DNA of 64,000 bases from 9FT-COMBO-48-23 sp964400675. Its GTDB lineage: Bacteria > Chloroflexota > Dehalococcoidia > GIF9 > UBA5629. The stretch is from positions 248,001-312,000 of the forward strand of contig CAYNVO010000001.1 in NCBI GenBank assembly GCA_964400675.1, in the 5' to 3' direction. Position numbers and translations under genes: made by a program. Shown here piece after piece: positions 25,513-34,709 of this stretch (position 1 is its first letter; each line of letters begins with the position of its first letter). A model generated the notes under the pieces. The model saw only the letters and a list, made by a program, of their open reading frames with translations, had not been told where the DNA came from and searched no databases.

Positions 25513-27219
25513 ATGAATAGCAATACACCAACAAAGAATAGACCAAAGAGCAGGCTAAAATTCAGCATAGCCACTAAGCTCTTAGCTTCCTTTCTTCTAT
25601 TGCTGGTCGTTTCTTTTGCCATCATCTGCCTCCTCGTTACTCTTAACATGAAGGAGATACGAAGCTTTGCCGAGGAAAGCAGTATTGCCTTGGGTAATAG
25701 CGCAGTCAGCGATAGCACCTCAGCACTGGAAGAACTGGGGGAGGCGGCTATAAAACAAAAAGCAATAGATGTATCAAATCAAGTAAAGATATATCTCGAG
25801 GGACATCCAGACCTTACTGCCGACGAAATTAGGAAAGATCCTAACCTCGGCCAGATTGCCGTACAGCCTGTAGGCCAGACGGGTTATACCGCTCTCTACG
25901 AAAAAGAAACAGGAATCATGAGATTTCATCCCAATCCCAGCCTTATTGATTATGATATGCACGGTTTAAGCGACACGCTTCCTTCATTCTGGATGGTATT
26001 TCAACCAAGTCTTAGAGGCTCTATTTTCAGTGGGTATTATGATTGGGAAGATGCCGATGGAACGATACGACCAAAGTTCATGTATATGGTTCCCGTGGAA
26101 GGCACAATCTATATGGTAGCAGCAACCACGTATATTGATGAATTCTCGCAGCCAGCTATTATTACAAAGAACAAAATTGCGGCGGCAACTTCGCAGGCCA
26201 TGGCGTACATTGACAGGCAAATCAAAAATACTCGAAATCTTTTCATAGGGCTTTTGCTGGCTATACTTGTGGTGGTTGTGGGGCTGGTCTTCTGGCTTTC
26301 AATAATGATAACCAATCCCATCAAAGCACTTACCAGGAGTTCTGAAATTATCGGAGGTGGAGACCTGGACTACAAGCTAGAAATAGAAACTGGAGATGAG
26401 CTAGAAGATTTGGCAAATTCCTTCAATAAGATGGCGTCAGACTTAAAAAGGTATATTGAGGAGCTGCGTATCACTACTGCTGAGAAGGAGCGAATTGCTA
26501 AGGAGTTGGAAATTGCCAGGGGTATCCAGCAGAGCTTCTTGCCTGAGTATCCTCCTGAAGTAAAGGGGGTCGAACTAGCAGCTCTGAACCTTCCAGCTAA
26601 AGAGGTGGGTGGCGACTTCTATGACTTCATCCCCATTGGGCCAGACAAGTGGGGGTTGGTTATTGCCGATGTCTCCGGGAAAGGAATTCCCGCCGCGCTG
26701 TTTATGGCACTCTCAACAACGCTGGTTCGTGCTAGCGCCACAGGCGGTATAGCACCTGCGAAGGCCATACAAAGAGCCAATGATTTGATTGCCGAGCATG
26801 ACAAGACAAGCATGTTTGTGACTTTGTTCTATGGAGTTCTTGACGCAGAGAGGAACACATTCACCTATGTCAGTGCGGGGCATAACCCGCCCTTCGTGCT
26901 CGCCGGTTGTGGCAGCGACACCATAATGCTGCAGGCTAAAGGAATCGCTCTGGGTGTAGTCCCCGACATTGGCCTGGAGGAAAAGGAAATCACTTTGAGC
27001 AGTGGGGATGTTGTTGTTCTCTATACAGATGGAGTAACCGAGGCTATTAACAACGAGGAAGAGCAATTCGGCCAAAGCAGACTGCTCGCCATAGCCGAGC
27101 AATTCCGTAGCCTTTCGGCCTCCGATATTATAAAACGAATTCAACAAGAAGTGTTTGAATTCAGTAGCGGACAGCCGCAATTCGATGACTTCACTCTGAT
27201 GGTACTAAAAATTGTATGA
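25513..27219 (+). CDS. membrane PP2C (SpoIIE/RsbU-type) phosphatase with extracellular sensor and HAMP
   Basis: A 568-residue signalling protein. It has a first membrane helix (about 22-44), an extracellular Cache-like sensor region (45-240) with a G-Q-T-G-Y-T-A-L-Y segment, a second helix (about 250-275), HAMP (about 275-330), a short coiled coil, then a PP2C/SpoIIE phosphatase. Metal-binding motifs are G-G-D-F-Y-D, D-V-S-G-K-G, L-Y-T-D-G-V-T-E and the closing F-D-D-F-T-L. Such enzymes usually dephosphorylate anti-sigma-factor antagonists. No antagonist or kinase gene is adjacent. The ATG at 25513 is chosen because the TTG at 25444 adds a non-membrane leader. The neighbouring binding protein may supply the ligand signal. 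Confidence 0.87.
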   Translation: MNSNTPTKNRPKSRLKFSIATKLLASFLLLLVVSFAIICLLVTLNMKEIRSFAEESSIALGNSAVSDSTSALEELGEAAIKQKAIDVSNQVKIYLEGHPDLTADEIRKDPNLGQIAVQPVGQTGYTALYEKETGIMRFHPNPSLIDYDMHGLSDTLPSFWMVFQPSLRGSIFSGYYDWEDADGTIRPKFMYMVPVEGTIYMVAATTYIDEFSQPAIITKNKIAAATSQAMAYIDRQIKNTRNLFIGLLLAILVVVVGLVFWLSIMITNPIKALTRSSEIIGGGDLDYKLEIETGDELEDLANSFNKMASDLKRYIEELRITTAEKERIAKELEIARGIQQSFLPEYPPEVKGVELAALNLPAKEVGGDFYDFIPIGPDKWGLVIADVSGKGIPAALFMALSTTLVRASATGGIAPAKAIQRANDLIAEHDKTSMFVTLFYGVLDAERNTFTYVSAGHNPPFVLAGCGSDTIMLQAKGIALGVVPDIGLEEKEITLSSGDVVVLYTDGVTEAINNEEEQFGQSRLLAIAEQFRSLSASDIIKRIQQEVFEFSSGQPQFDDFTLMVLKIV

Positions 27220-27355
27220 GTCGAACGATAGTTTGCGAAGGGAGTGGTAACCTGGATTATAAAAGAATTTGAAAAAGGTTAAGGTAGAACTCATTTGCTA
27301 TTTATAGTATTTGCCAAGGTTGGCATTCTGTGAATTGAAGTCTCCTTAGAAGCTA

Positions 27356-27451
27356 CACATGACAAGGATGGTGAATATCATGGATTAGTGAAGAAGAGGG
27401 ACTGTTCAGCCTGGGCGAAAGCTCCTCCTTCCGTCCAGTAAGCCCCACCAT
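27356..27451 (-). pseudogene. 5' fragment of a paralogue of the island nuclease-like gene
   Basis: On the minus strand an ATG at 27449-27451 opens M-V-G-L-T-G-R-K-E-E-L, identical for 11 residues to the start of the protein at 21302-22576. The first three base differences fall at codon third positions. The match ends after about 15 codons, and the frame stops at about codon 32. It is a broken copy, not a gene. The rest of the 27220-27665 gap shows nothing recognisable. Confidence 0.65.
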
Positions 27452-27665
27452 TTAGAAGATATCATTACCACAAATCAGCTGCGGTTTATCGCAAAATCCC
27501 CAGACCTGCTGGTTTTTCTTCGTAGGAGGGGCATTATAACCTCAAAATGCAAAGTTCGTCATGTTGTTTAGTGTAGGTGGCAAAGCGGCTTCTGTTAAAA
27601 GGGCTGCAGGATTAAAGGGCTGTTGGGTGTAGAGTTAGTAATCTACTCCCATAGTATTCTGAAAG

Positions 27666-30600
27666 CTAGTAGCCCTGAAAGCGTCTTCTGGAGATTATTA
27701 TCAGCAAGCCCACCAGTATAACAATAACAGCTATCGCAGCTACAAACAATATGCCTTCACCTATTCCTTCACCTATTCCTGCACTCGGTCCTCTGCTAGC
27801 ACCGTTAACAGTGAAACTCCCTCTCTGGTCATCAATACTGACAGTATAAGTCCCTGGCTGAGTTTTAGCGATTGTGAACTTCACCGGCTGTGTACCCTGT
27901 GGACCAACGCTAACCATCCTGCTTTGCTCTACCTGTCCGTTTATCTTGAGGGTGAGATTATAGTTACCAGCCTCGTAACCGGTGTTGACAACATTGGTGG
28001 TGATAGTCACTGGCTGACCAGCCGTTGTCTGCTGCGGGTTTACGCTCAGGTACTGCAGCGACATCTGAGCCGGATTAAGCGGACGAGGTGGTGTAGGCAT
28101 TGGCGGTGAGGCTCGTGGTGCTGCTGGCATCGCTGGTGCTGCTATCGTTGGCCCGCCCGGGTCAACGATGGTGCCGTTGGCTGCTCCATCAGCATCGCCA
28201 AGCCCACCATCGGTTAAGGTGAGAGTTAGGACGTTATCGCCATCGTTACTGCCCACAAGGGACGTGCAATTTACCCATATCCCGTTCTGGCACTTCCAGT
28301 ACTGGGTGCTTGCAGGCATGCTGTAAGGAAGCGTAATGGTTATGGTCACTGTTGAGCCCGGGGTAATATTGGTGATGTTAAACGAGAAGAAGCCGTTGGG
28401 GAAGCTGAAGCCTGAGAGGGTTCCGCATGGAGTGGAGATTGCAGCGGTTAAGCCTGTGACGGAACCGCCGCTGGTGGTAAAGGTGGCAATGCCGGTGTTC
28501 GTGGCAGTGTTTACGCTCTGGGTTTGCTCGCCTGCTCTGTTAACGGTAAAGCCGTCGCTCAGAGTATCGGTTCCCGCAGGGGTGGTTACCGTGACATCCC
28601 TGGTACCGGGTGAAGCATAGGATAGGATAGTGATATTGGCAGTTATCTGGGTATCGCTGTCCTCAGTAAAATTATCGGCTGTGACATAGCTGCCAAAGCC
28701 GCCAAATTTGACCGATGTAACGCCGCTAAAATGGGTGCCTGTTATGATGACGTCAAGTGTCTCGCCCTGGATGCCGGAGGTCGGATTTACACCGGTTACA
28801 GTGGGGGGTGCTTTATTTACGGTGAACCCGCCAGTCAATGTGCCGGTGCCCCAGGGCGTTGTCACCGAGACATCCCTGACGCCAGTTGCCGCGTCACCGG
28901 CGATGGTTATATTGGCGCTTATCTGAGTGGCGGAGTCAAACGTGAAGTTGTTGACTGTTACGCCAGCGCCGAAGCTCACTGCCGTAGCTCCGTTGAAATC
29001 GGTGCCTGTTATGATGACATCGAGCGTTTGCTCCTGGATGCCGGAGGCAGGATTTACACCGGTTACAGTGGGTGGTGGTAGTGGCGCTGATGTATTTAGC
29101 AGTACCGAGACATTGTTGTCGTCATTATTAGCCACGGCGAGGTCGGGCTTGCCATCCCTGTTGAAATCGCCCACGGAGACGGAGCGGGGGTTTGTTCCCG
29201 CAGTATAGTTGTCCGCGGCGCGGAAGGTGCCGTCGCCATTGCCCAGCAGCACGGAGACATTGTTACTGTTAAAATTAACCACGGCCAGGTCGGGATTACC
29301 GTCCCTGTTGAAATCGCCCACGGCAACAGAGAAAGGGAATAACCCCGTGGCATAGTTCCCTGCCCCATTGAAGGTGCCGTCGCCATTGCCCAGCAGCACG
29401 GAGGTATTGGCACTGTTCTTATTAGCTGTGGCCAGGTCGGGGTTGCCGTCCTTGTTGAAATCGCCCACGGCGATGTAGACAGGCTCTGTTCCTACTGGAT
29501 AGTCCACTGCCTGTAAGTTGAAGGTTCCGTCACCCACGCCGAGCAGCATGTAGACGGAGTTATTACCAGCATCGGTCACGGCCAGGTCGGGCTTGCCGTC
29601 CCGGTTGAAATCGCCCACGGCAACAGAGTAGGGGACTCCCCTCGCGTCATAGGGCGCTGTGCTGAAGGCGCCGTTGCCATCGCCCAGCAGTATGGAGTAA
29701 TTGACACTGCCAGAATTAGCTGTGGCAAGGTCGGGCTTGCCGTCCCTGTTGAAATCGCCCACAGCGACACAGAAGGGTAAATCTCCCACAGCATAGTTCA
29801 CCGCGTCATCGAAGGTGCCATTGCCATCGCCCAGCAGTATGGAGACATTGTCGTCATTAACATTGGCTGTGGCGAGGTCGGGGTCACCGTCCCGGTCGAA
29901 ATCGCCTGCGGCGATAGAGACAGGGCTTCTCCCCACGGCGTAGTTCAGCGGCGTGTTGAAGGCGCCGTTGCCATCGCCCAGCAGTATGGAGACGTTGTCG
30001 CTGCTCGAATTAGCCGTGGCCAGGTCGGGCTTGCCGTCCCTGTTGAAATCGCCGACTATGGTTGAGAAGGGGCCTGTTGCCGTGGCATAGTTCGCCGCGG
30101 CATTGAAGGAAAGGCTCTCCGGTGTTGCAGTATTAAGTAGAATGGAGACATTGTTTGTGCCGGCATTGGCTGCGGCGAGGTCGGGATTACCGTCCCTGTT
30201 GAAATCGCCCACGGCGACATACCAGGGGAAATGATCCACAGCATAGTTCACCGCCCCATTGAAGGTACCATTGCCATTGCCTAGTAGCACGGAGACATTG
30301 TCTGTGCTGGCATTGGCGGTGGCTAAGTCGGGGTTGCCGTCCCGGTTGAAATCGCCCACGGCTACAGAGTAGGGGCCGTTTCCCACGTCATATTTCACTG
30401 CCGGTAGGGTGAAGGTGCCGTCGCCCACGCCCAGCAGCACGGAGACATTGTTGGTGGTGTTATTGGCTGTGGCCAGGTCGGGGTTGCCGTCCCGGTTGAA
30501 ATCGCCCACGGCTACAGAGTAGGGGTGGTCTCCCACATTATAGACGACCGCCGCTTTGAAGGTACCGTCGCCCTTACCCCGCAATATAGAGACAGTGTTT

Positions 30601-31298
30601 GCGCTATTATTGGCTACGGCCAGGTCGGGATTGCCGTCCTTGTCGAAATCGCCCACGGCAACAGAGGTGGGAGTCAACCCCACGGCATAGTTCGCTGCCG
30701 GTAGGATGAAGGTGCCATCGCCGTTGCCCAGCAGCACGGAGACATTATTGTTGTTATGATTGGCTGTGGCCAGGTCGGGATTGCCGTCCCTGTTGAAATC
30801 GCCCACGGCGACAGAGAAGGGTAAATCCCCCACAGCATAGGTCGCTGCCTGTACGATGAATGCACCGGCGCCGTTGCCCAGCAGCACGGAGACATTGTCG
30901 TCGTCACAATTAGCTACGGCCAGGTCGGGATTGCCGTCCCTGTTGAAATCGCCCACGGCTACAGAGAGGGGGCTTCCCCCCACGGCATAGTTCGCTGCCG
31001 GTAGGGTGAAGGTGCCGTCGCCGTTGCCCAGCAGCACGGAGACATTATCGCCGTTACTATTGGCTGTGGCCAGGTCGGGATTGCCGTCCTTGTCGAAATC
31101 GCCCACGGCGACAGAGAAGGGACTTGTTCCCACGTTATAGTTCACCGCTGGATTGAAAGGCATGGCATAGGCATTGTACTGGGGAAAGGCAAAAAATAAG
31201 GTACAAAGAAGCAATGAAAGGAAAACACTTATAAGTTGCTTATTTGGACAATTTCGCTTAGCCAATTTACATGTACCAGCCTGCAAAGATGCCACCAT
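27666..31298 (-). CDS. large FG-GAP/VCBS repeat surface protein with C-terminal anchor
   Basis: An exported protein of about 1210 residues. A signal peptide ends near the N-A-Y-A site. Then come 14 tandem FG-GAP/VCBS-type repeats of about 46-50 residues, each with the calcium-binding G-D-F-N-R-D-G-N-P-D-L core. Two IPT/TIG immunoglobulin-like domains follow (P-T-V-T-G-V-N-P twice), then a short domain with Y-W-K-C-Q-N-G-I-W, a CARDB-like domain, and a final membrane helix with an R-R-R tail. This is a cell-surface adhesin- or matrix-like architecture. The start is uncertain: ATG at 31298 is listed, but TTG at 31337 would add 13 residues. It is divergent from the lipoprotein at 31594. Confidence 0.85.
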   Translation of the reverse strand: MVASLQAGTCKLAKRNCPNKQLISVFLSLLLCTLFFAFPQYNAYAMPFNPAVNYNVGTSPFSVAVGDFDKDGNPDLATANSNGDNVSVLLGNGDGTFTLPAANYAVGGSPLSVAVGDFNRDGNPDLAVANCDDDNVSVLLGNGAGAFIVQAATYAVGDLPFSVAVGDFNRDGNPDLATANHNNNNVSVLLGNGDGTFILPAANYAVGLTPTSVAVGDFDKDGNPDLAVANNSANTVSILRGKGDGTFKAAVVYNVGDHPYSVAVGDFNRDGNPDLATANNTTNNVSVLLGVGDGTFTLPAVKYDVGNGPYSVAVGDFNRDGNPDLATANASTDNVSVLLGNGNGTFNGAVNYAVDHFPWYVAVGDFNRDGNPDLAAANAGTNNVSILLNTATPESLSFNAAANYATATGPFSTIVGDFNRDGKPDLATANSSSDNVSILLGDGNGAFNTPLNYAVGRSPVSIAAGDFDRDGDPDLATANVNDDNVSILLGDGNGTFDDAVNYAVGDLPFCVAVGDFNRDGKPDLATANSGSVNYSILLGDGNGAFSTAPYDARGVPYSVAVGDFNRDGKPDLAVTDAGNNSVYMLLGVGDGTFNLQAVDYPVGTEPVYIAVGDFNKDGNPDLATANKNSANTSVLLGNGDGTFNGAGNYATGLFPFSVAVGDFNRDGNPDLAVVNFNSNNVSVLLGNGDGTFRAADNYTAGTNPRSVSVGDFNRDGKPDLAVANNDDNNVSVLLNTSAPLPPPTVTGVNPASGIQEQTLDVIITGTDFNGATAVSFGAGVTVNNFTFDSATQISANITIAGDAATGVRDVSVTTPWGTGTLTGGFTVNKAPPTVTGVNPTSGIQGETLDVIITGTHFSGVTSVKFGGFGSYVTADNFTEDSDTQITANITILSYASPGTRDVTVTTPAGTDTLSDGFTVNRAGEQTQSVNTATNTGIATFTTSGGSVTGLTAAISTPCGTLSGFSFPNGFFSFNITNITPGSTVTITITLPYSMPASTQYWKCQNGIWVNCTSLVGSNDGDNVLTLTLTDGGLGDADGAANGTIVDPGGPTIAAPAMPAAPRASPPMPTPPRPLNPAQMSLQYLSVNPQQTTAGQPVTITTNVVNTGYEAGNYNLTLKINGQVEQSRMVSVGPQGTQPVKFTIAKTQPGTYTVSIDDQRGSFTVNGASRGPSAGIGEGIGEGILFVAAIAVIVILVGLLIIISRRRFQGY
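29092..31139 (-). repeat. 14-copy tandem coding repeat (FG-GAP units)
   Basis: Tandem units of about 138-156 bp encode the FG-GAP repeats of the surface protein. Adjacent units are very alike at the DNA level around the sequence coding for G-D-F-N-R-D-G. Such arrays can expand or contract by recombination, and short-read assembly may have collapsed copies. Copies 1-7 and 8-14 are separated by a slightly longer unit near 30100. Confidence 0.85.
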
Positions 31299-31369
31299 GA
31301 AACTTATATATACGTTTGAAAAAAGCACAGATGCCAATTATCAGGATTTATCTCTGTGCTATATTGGGA

Positions 31370-31398
31370 AGTATACAGACTGTCGTATTATGTGTCAA
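31370..31398 (-). promoter_or_regulatory. consensus promoter for the FG-GAP surface protein
   Basis: On the minus strand a perfect TTGACA (31393-31398) and TATACT (31370-31375) are spaced by 17 bases. Transcription would begin near 31363, upstream of both candidate starts. Confidence 0.75.
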
Positions 31399-31535
31399 TG
31401 GATTAGGGAATATCGTGCAGCAAGTGGTAGCGTCCTTTGTCTGAATTCTTATATCTGCTTCAGCCTGTAATATATGGCCAGGGAAAATGCTCTTATAGGT
31501 TCCTGTTTTTCACATGCCCTATTACTATCTTGCTA

Positions 31536-31564
31536 TTGACGTGTCATCGTGATAGAGATAGACT
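31536..31564 (+). promoter_or_regulatory. promoter for the repeat lipoprotein
   Basis: TTGACG (31536-31541) and TAGACT (31559-31564) are spaced by 17 bases, placing the start of transcription near 31571, 23 bases before the ATG at 31594. It faces away from the promoter of the FG-GAP gene. Confidence 0.65.
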
Positions 31565-31593
31565 TAGGGAAAATATATGAAGCGGGGTAAAAG

Positions 31594-33642
31594 ATGCGAA
31601 ATTGTTTAACGGTTCTATTGATATTTATGTTCTTACTGGCAGGATGCTTGATGCCGCCCAGATTAGAGGTAAGCCTGGCGTCTCCTGCCGATGGCAGTTC
31701 GGTATTATCGCTAACGCCTACGCTTATGTGGGGGGGTGGTGGCGGAGCCGCCACCTATCGGTTAATGGTGGCAACGGATAACAATTTCCAACGTTTAGCT
31801 ATCGATGTGAACAATATAGGTGACATCAGCTACACTATACCTTCGGGCAAACTGAATGGTGACACCTGGTATTTTTGGAAGGTTCTAGCCCGACAGGGCA
31901 GCCAGGTATCAGACTGGACGGCGCCATGGTCCTTCCATACCCCGGGTGGAGTTGGTCCGGCGAGTACTGGGACTGTTCGAGTCAGTGCTACCTTTGATGG
32001 GTCACCGTGGTCCGGCTCGGTAAATTACAGTGTCAGCGGCCCTTTCTCGGATACGGATAATTCGGTTCCGTGGAATTTTACCAGTGTGCCAACCGGCAAC
32101 TATACGGTTACTTACAATTATGGTGGGCCTGCCGGTGCCTCGCTGACTAGCATTACTCCAGCGCCAACTCTGGAATTGGACACAGGCGGTACGGTGCACT
32201 TCGTCTTGAATTTCCAGAGCCAATCCAGTTCCAGTATAAAGGTCGCCGCCACTTTGAATGGCTCGCCATGGTCGGGAAGCGTGAGCTACTCATTGACCGG
32301 GCCTTTCAAGGATGCGGATGTAATAGTTCCCCAGACCTTCAGCAATATGCCGACGGGGACGTATACGCTGACGTATAATTCAGGTGGTCCGTCTGGCGCT
32401 GTACTCAGCAGTATTTCACCCTTGCCGACACAAACGCTAGCTTCGAGTAGCAGTATTGCCTATACGCTGAACTTCTCGACAATCTCAGCATCGAACCTGT
32501 CGGTGACTGCATCGTATAATGGGGTGACATGGTCAGGGGCGGTATTATATTCGCTGTCCGGGCCGATTAACAATAACTATACTTCCGTTCCTTTACAATT
32601 GAATAATGCCTCTCCCGGAACGTATTACATCAATTATAAAGGAGGCGGTCCACCTGGAGCGACGCTGGGTAATATTGCCCCGGGACAATCACTTGTGTTA
32701 CCCAGCCGAGGGTCGGCTGGGTTTGTCCTTAATTACTATGCACAACAGCAAACCGGCAACGTGGTGGTTGATGCCAACTTGAATGGCTCGCCGTGGTCCG
32801 GCATGGTCAGCTATATGTTGAGCGGTCCCTTCCAGAGCAACGATAATCAGGTGCCACGTACCTATAATAGCGTGCCTGTGGGCAACTATAGCATCACGTA
32901 TACGGGTGGTGGACCCCCGGGCGCCGTATTGACCAGTATCACGCCGGCACCAATGCAGTCGCTGGCAGTCGGTCGAACCATCGGATTCAATTTGAACTTT
33001 ACGGCGCAGCCCAGCGCCGGTACCATCGTAGTCAATGCCATGGTAGACGGACAGCCGTGGAGTACGCAACCTGGTTCCGGTCCAATCAGCTATACAGTAA
33101 CCGGTCCCGCTAATGATTCCGGGAATGGCATCCCCGGCACTTTCAGCAGCATGCCTGCCGGGATGTATACTTTAAGCTACAATTCCGGCGGACCTATCGG
33201 TGCCACATTAACCGGCATTTCACCGGCTCCGACGCAAAACCTGGCACCGGGTGGCTCTATCGAATATACGTTGCAGTTCACCGGGCAGCCCAAGGGATAC
33301 GTTACCGTTGAAGCTACGCTGGATGGGCAACCATGGTCTGGTTCGGTTGGTTACGTGCTGCAGGGACCCTATGTGGAATCAGGCAGTTCCGCACCGCGCA
33401 ACTTTGCCAATGCGCCCCAGGGGAGCTACAGCGTTCAGTACAGCGCTGGAGGTCCACCACAATCTTCATTTATCGGCGTTTCTCCTCAATCGCAGATGTT
33501 ACCTGCGGGAGGCTCTATAACCTTCACAATTATGTTCCACTTCGAAGGAGGACTAGAGCCGGGTCCTATGCCGGGACCAGTTCCAGAGCCTTTCCCACCA
33601 GTACCTGAACCTCAAAATGGTCTACCCTTGCTGGGAGAATAG
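31594..33642 (+). CDS. secreted lipoprotein with six tandem beta repeats
   Basis: A 682-residue lipoprotein. The signal peptide ends in F-L-L-A-G-C with Cys18 as the lipid site. A fibronectin type III-like domain (about 25-118, with W-Y-F-W-K-V) is followed by six repeats of about 85-90 residues, each opening with a hydrophobic strand, then D/N-G-x-P-W-S-G-S-V-x-Y, then S-G-P-F, then G-x-Y-x-x-x-Y-x-x-G-G-P and S-I-x-P. A Pro-Glu-rich tail closes it. The repeat is not one I can name; it has the look of a small beta-sandwich like PEGA or carboxypeptidase-regulatory domains. It is divergent from the FG-GAP protein and upstream of a solute-binding lipoprotein. Confidence 0.75.
   Translation: MRNCLTVLLIFMFLLAGCLMPPRLEVSLASPADGSSVLSLTPTLMWGGGGGAATYRLMVATDNNFQRLAIDVNNIGDISYTIPSGKLNGDTWYFWKVLARQGSQVSDWTAPWSFHTPGGVGPASTGTVRVSATFDGSPWSGSVNYSVSGPFSDTDNSVPWNFTSVPTGNYTVTYNYGGPAGASLTSITPAPTLELDTGGTVHFVLNFQSQSSSSIKVAATLNGSPWSGSVSYSLTGPFKDADVIVPQTFSNMPTGTYTLTYNSGGPSGAVLSSISPLPTQTLASSSSIAYTLNFSTISASNLSVTASYNGVTWSGAVLYSLSGPINNNYTSVPLQLNNASPGTYYINYKGGGPPGATLGNIAPGQSLVLPSRGSAGFVLNYYAQQQTGNVVVDANLNGSPWSGMVSYMLSGPFQSNDNQVPRTYNSVPVGNYSITYTGGGPPGAVLTSITPAPMQSLAVGRTIGFNLNFTAQPSAGTIVVNAMVDGQPWSTQPGSGPISYTVTGPANDSGNGIPGTFSSMPAGMYTLSYNSGGPIGATLTGISPAPTQNLAPGGSIEYTLQFTGQPKGYVTVEATLDGQPWSGSVGYVLQGPYVESGSSAPRNFANAPQGSYSVQYSAGGPPQSSFIGVSPQSQMLPAGGSITFTIMFHFEGGLEPGPMPGPVPEPFPPVPEPQNGLPLLGE
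31969..33540 (+). repeat. six-copy tandem coding repeat (G-x-P-W-S-G units)
   Basis: Six units of roughly 255-275 bp within the lipoprotein gene. Protein similarity between units is clear, but DNA identity is moderate, so the duplications are older than those of the neighbouring FG-GAP array. Unit 5 carries a short insertion after the W-S motif. Confidence 0.7.
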
Positions 33643-33694
33643 CGATGACGGGACACGGAATGTATAGAATTGAGATGAAAAGGAGACTAATACG

Positions 33695-34498
33695 ATGAGG
33701 GTTTGTTTAGCTATCCTGCTTATGGTATCAATGCTCCTGGTTGCCTGTAATGTTCCAGGCACAGTGCCACCAGCCAGCAGCGAGTTGCGCATAATCACTG
33801 AAGTGTATCCACCATATAATTTCGTGGATAAAAACGGTAATGTTACCGGGCAAAGCACGGAAATTGTCCAGGCTATTTTGGAGAAAACCGATACGCAAGC
33901 TGAAATAGAGGTCATGCCGCTGAGCGAAGGTTTAGCCCTGGCTCAAAAGGGACCCAAGGTGGTGATTTATTCGCTCAATAAGACTCCCCAGCGCGAGAAT
34001 CTTTTCAAGTGGGTTGGACCGATTGGCAACTATGAACAGGCGTTTTATGCCAGTAAGGGCTCAACGCTTGCGCTTAATAGACTTGAGGACGCCAAGAACG
34101 TCAAGAAGATTGGCGTCTACAAGGGCGATGCCGGGGCTCAGTTTCTGGCTTCGCAGGGGTTTACCAATTTAGACGAGAGCCTGACTGATGTGGAAGCGTT
34201 GAAAAAGCTCACGGATGGCACGGTACAATTGTGGCTGGGAAATAAAGGAGGGCTGTCGATTACTGCTGAGGAGGCAGGAGTAAATCCATCTGACCTGGTC
34301 ATGTTACCCACCGTTGTCATAAGAGCCGACCTGTACATAGCGTTCAGCAAGGATATCTCTTATAGCACGGTAAAAGCCTGGCAGAGTGCCCTGGATGACT
34401 TGAAGCAGGAAAGGGATATTGACGATAAAACGGTTTACGAAAAAATACAGGCAAAATACAGCGACCCTGACTATATAGATAGCTTATTGCACGAATAG
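33695..34498 (+). CDS. family-3 extracellular solute-binding lipoprotein
   Basis: A 267-residue lipoprotein with a signal peptide ending L-L-V-A-C (Cys18) and a family-3 (amino-acid type) binding fold: E-V-Y-P-P-Y-N-F near residue 37, then T-G-Q-S-T-E-I-V-Q-A. The canonical ligand-carboxylate arginine block is not obvious (S-L-N-K-T-P-Q-R-E-N instead of the usual T-x-x-R), and it may bind a different ligand. An AAGGAGA ribosome-binding site precedes the ATG. No transporter subunits lie beside it, so it may be a sensor or an orphan. Confidence 0.8.
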   Translation: MRVCLAILLMVSMLLVACNVPGTVPPASSELRIITEVYPPYNFVDKNGNVTGQSTEIVQAILEKTDTQAEIEVMPLSEGLALAQKGPKVVIYSLNKTPQRENLFKWVGPIGNYEQAFYASKGSTLALNRLEDAKNVKKIGVYKGDAGAQFLASQGFTNLDESLTDVEALKKLTDGTVQLWLGNKGGLSITAEEAGVNPSDLVMLPTVVIRADLYIAFSKDISYSTVKAWQSALDDLKQERDIDDKTVYEKIQAKYSDPDYIDSLLHE

Positions 34499-34709
34499 CT
34501 GCAGTCACCCATCGGCGACAGGGCTGAAACGCCGGAAATTCCGGTGTCATTGGCATTGTCGATTCTAAAAGCCAGCGGTGGCGTGGCATTAATTTCTAAA
34601 TAATAAAGCGCTACTGGCTTTCGTCCATGTTGCGTGTAGTACCCTGGGAGATATATACTTTGTTGTTGGCTTCCGGACGAAACCAAAAATCTTTTTCAGG
34701 AGGTAATAA

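Noticed and set aside
29092..31139. Regular repeats that could suggest a CRISPR array
   Set aside because: Units are 138-156 bp, coding and without short unique spacers; they encode FG-GAP repeats in one frame.
34499..34709. Possible riboswitch or terminator before the SDR gene
   Set aside because: A short CCGGAAATTCCGG hairpin is visible but lacks a T-tract, and no known aptamer pattern was recognised.
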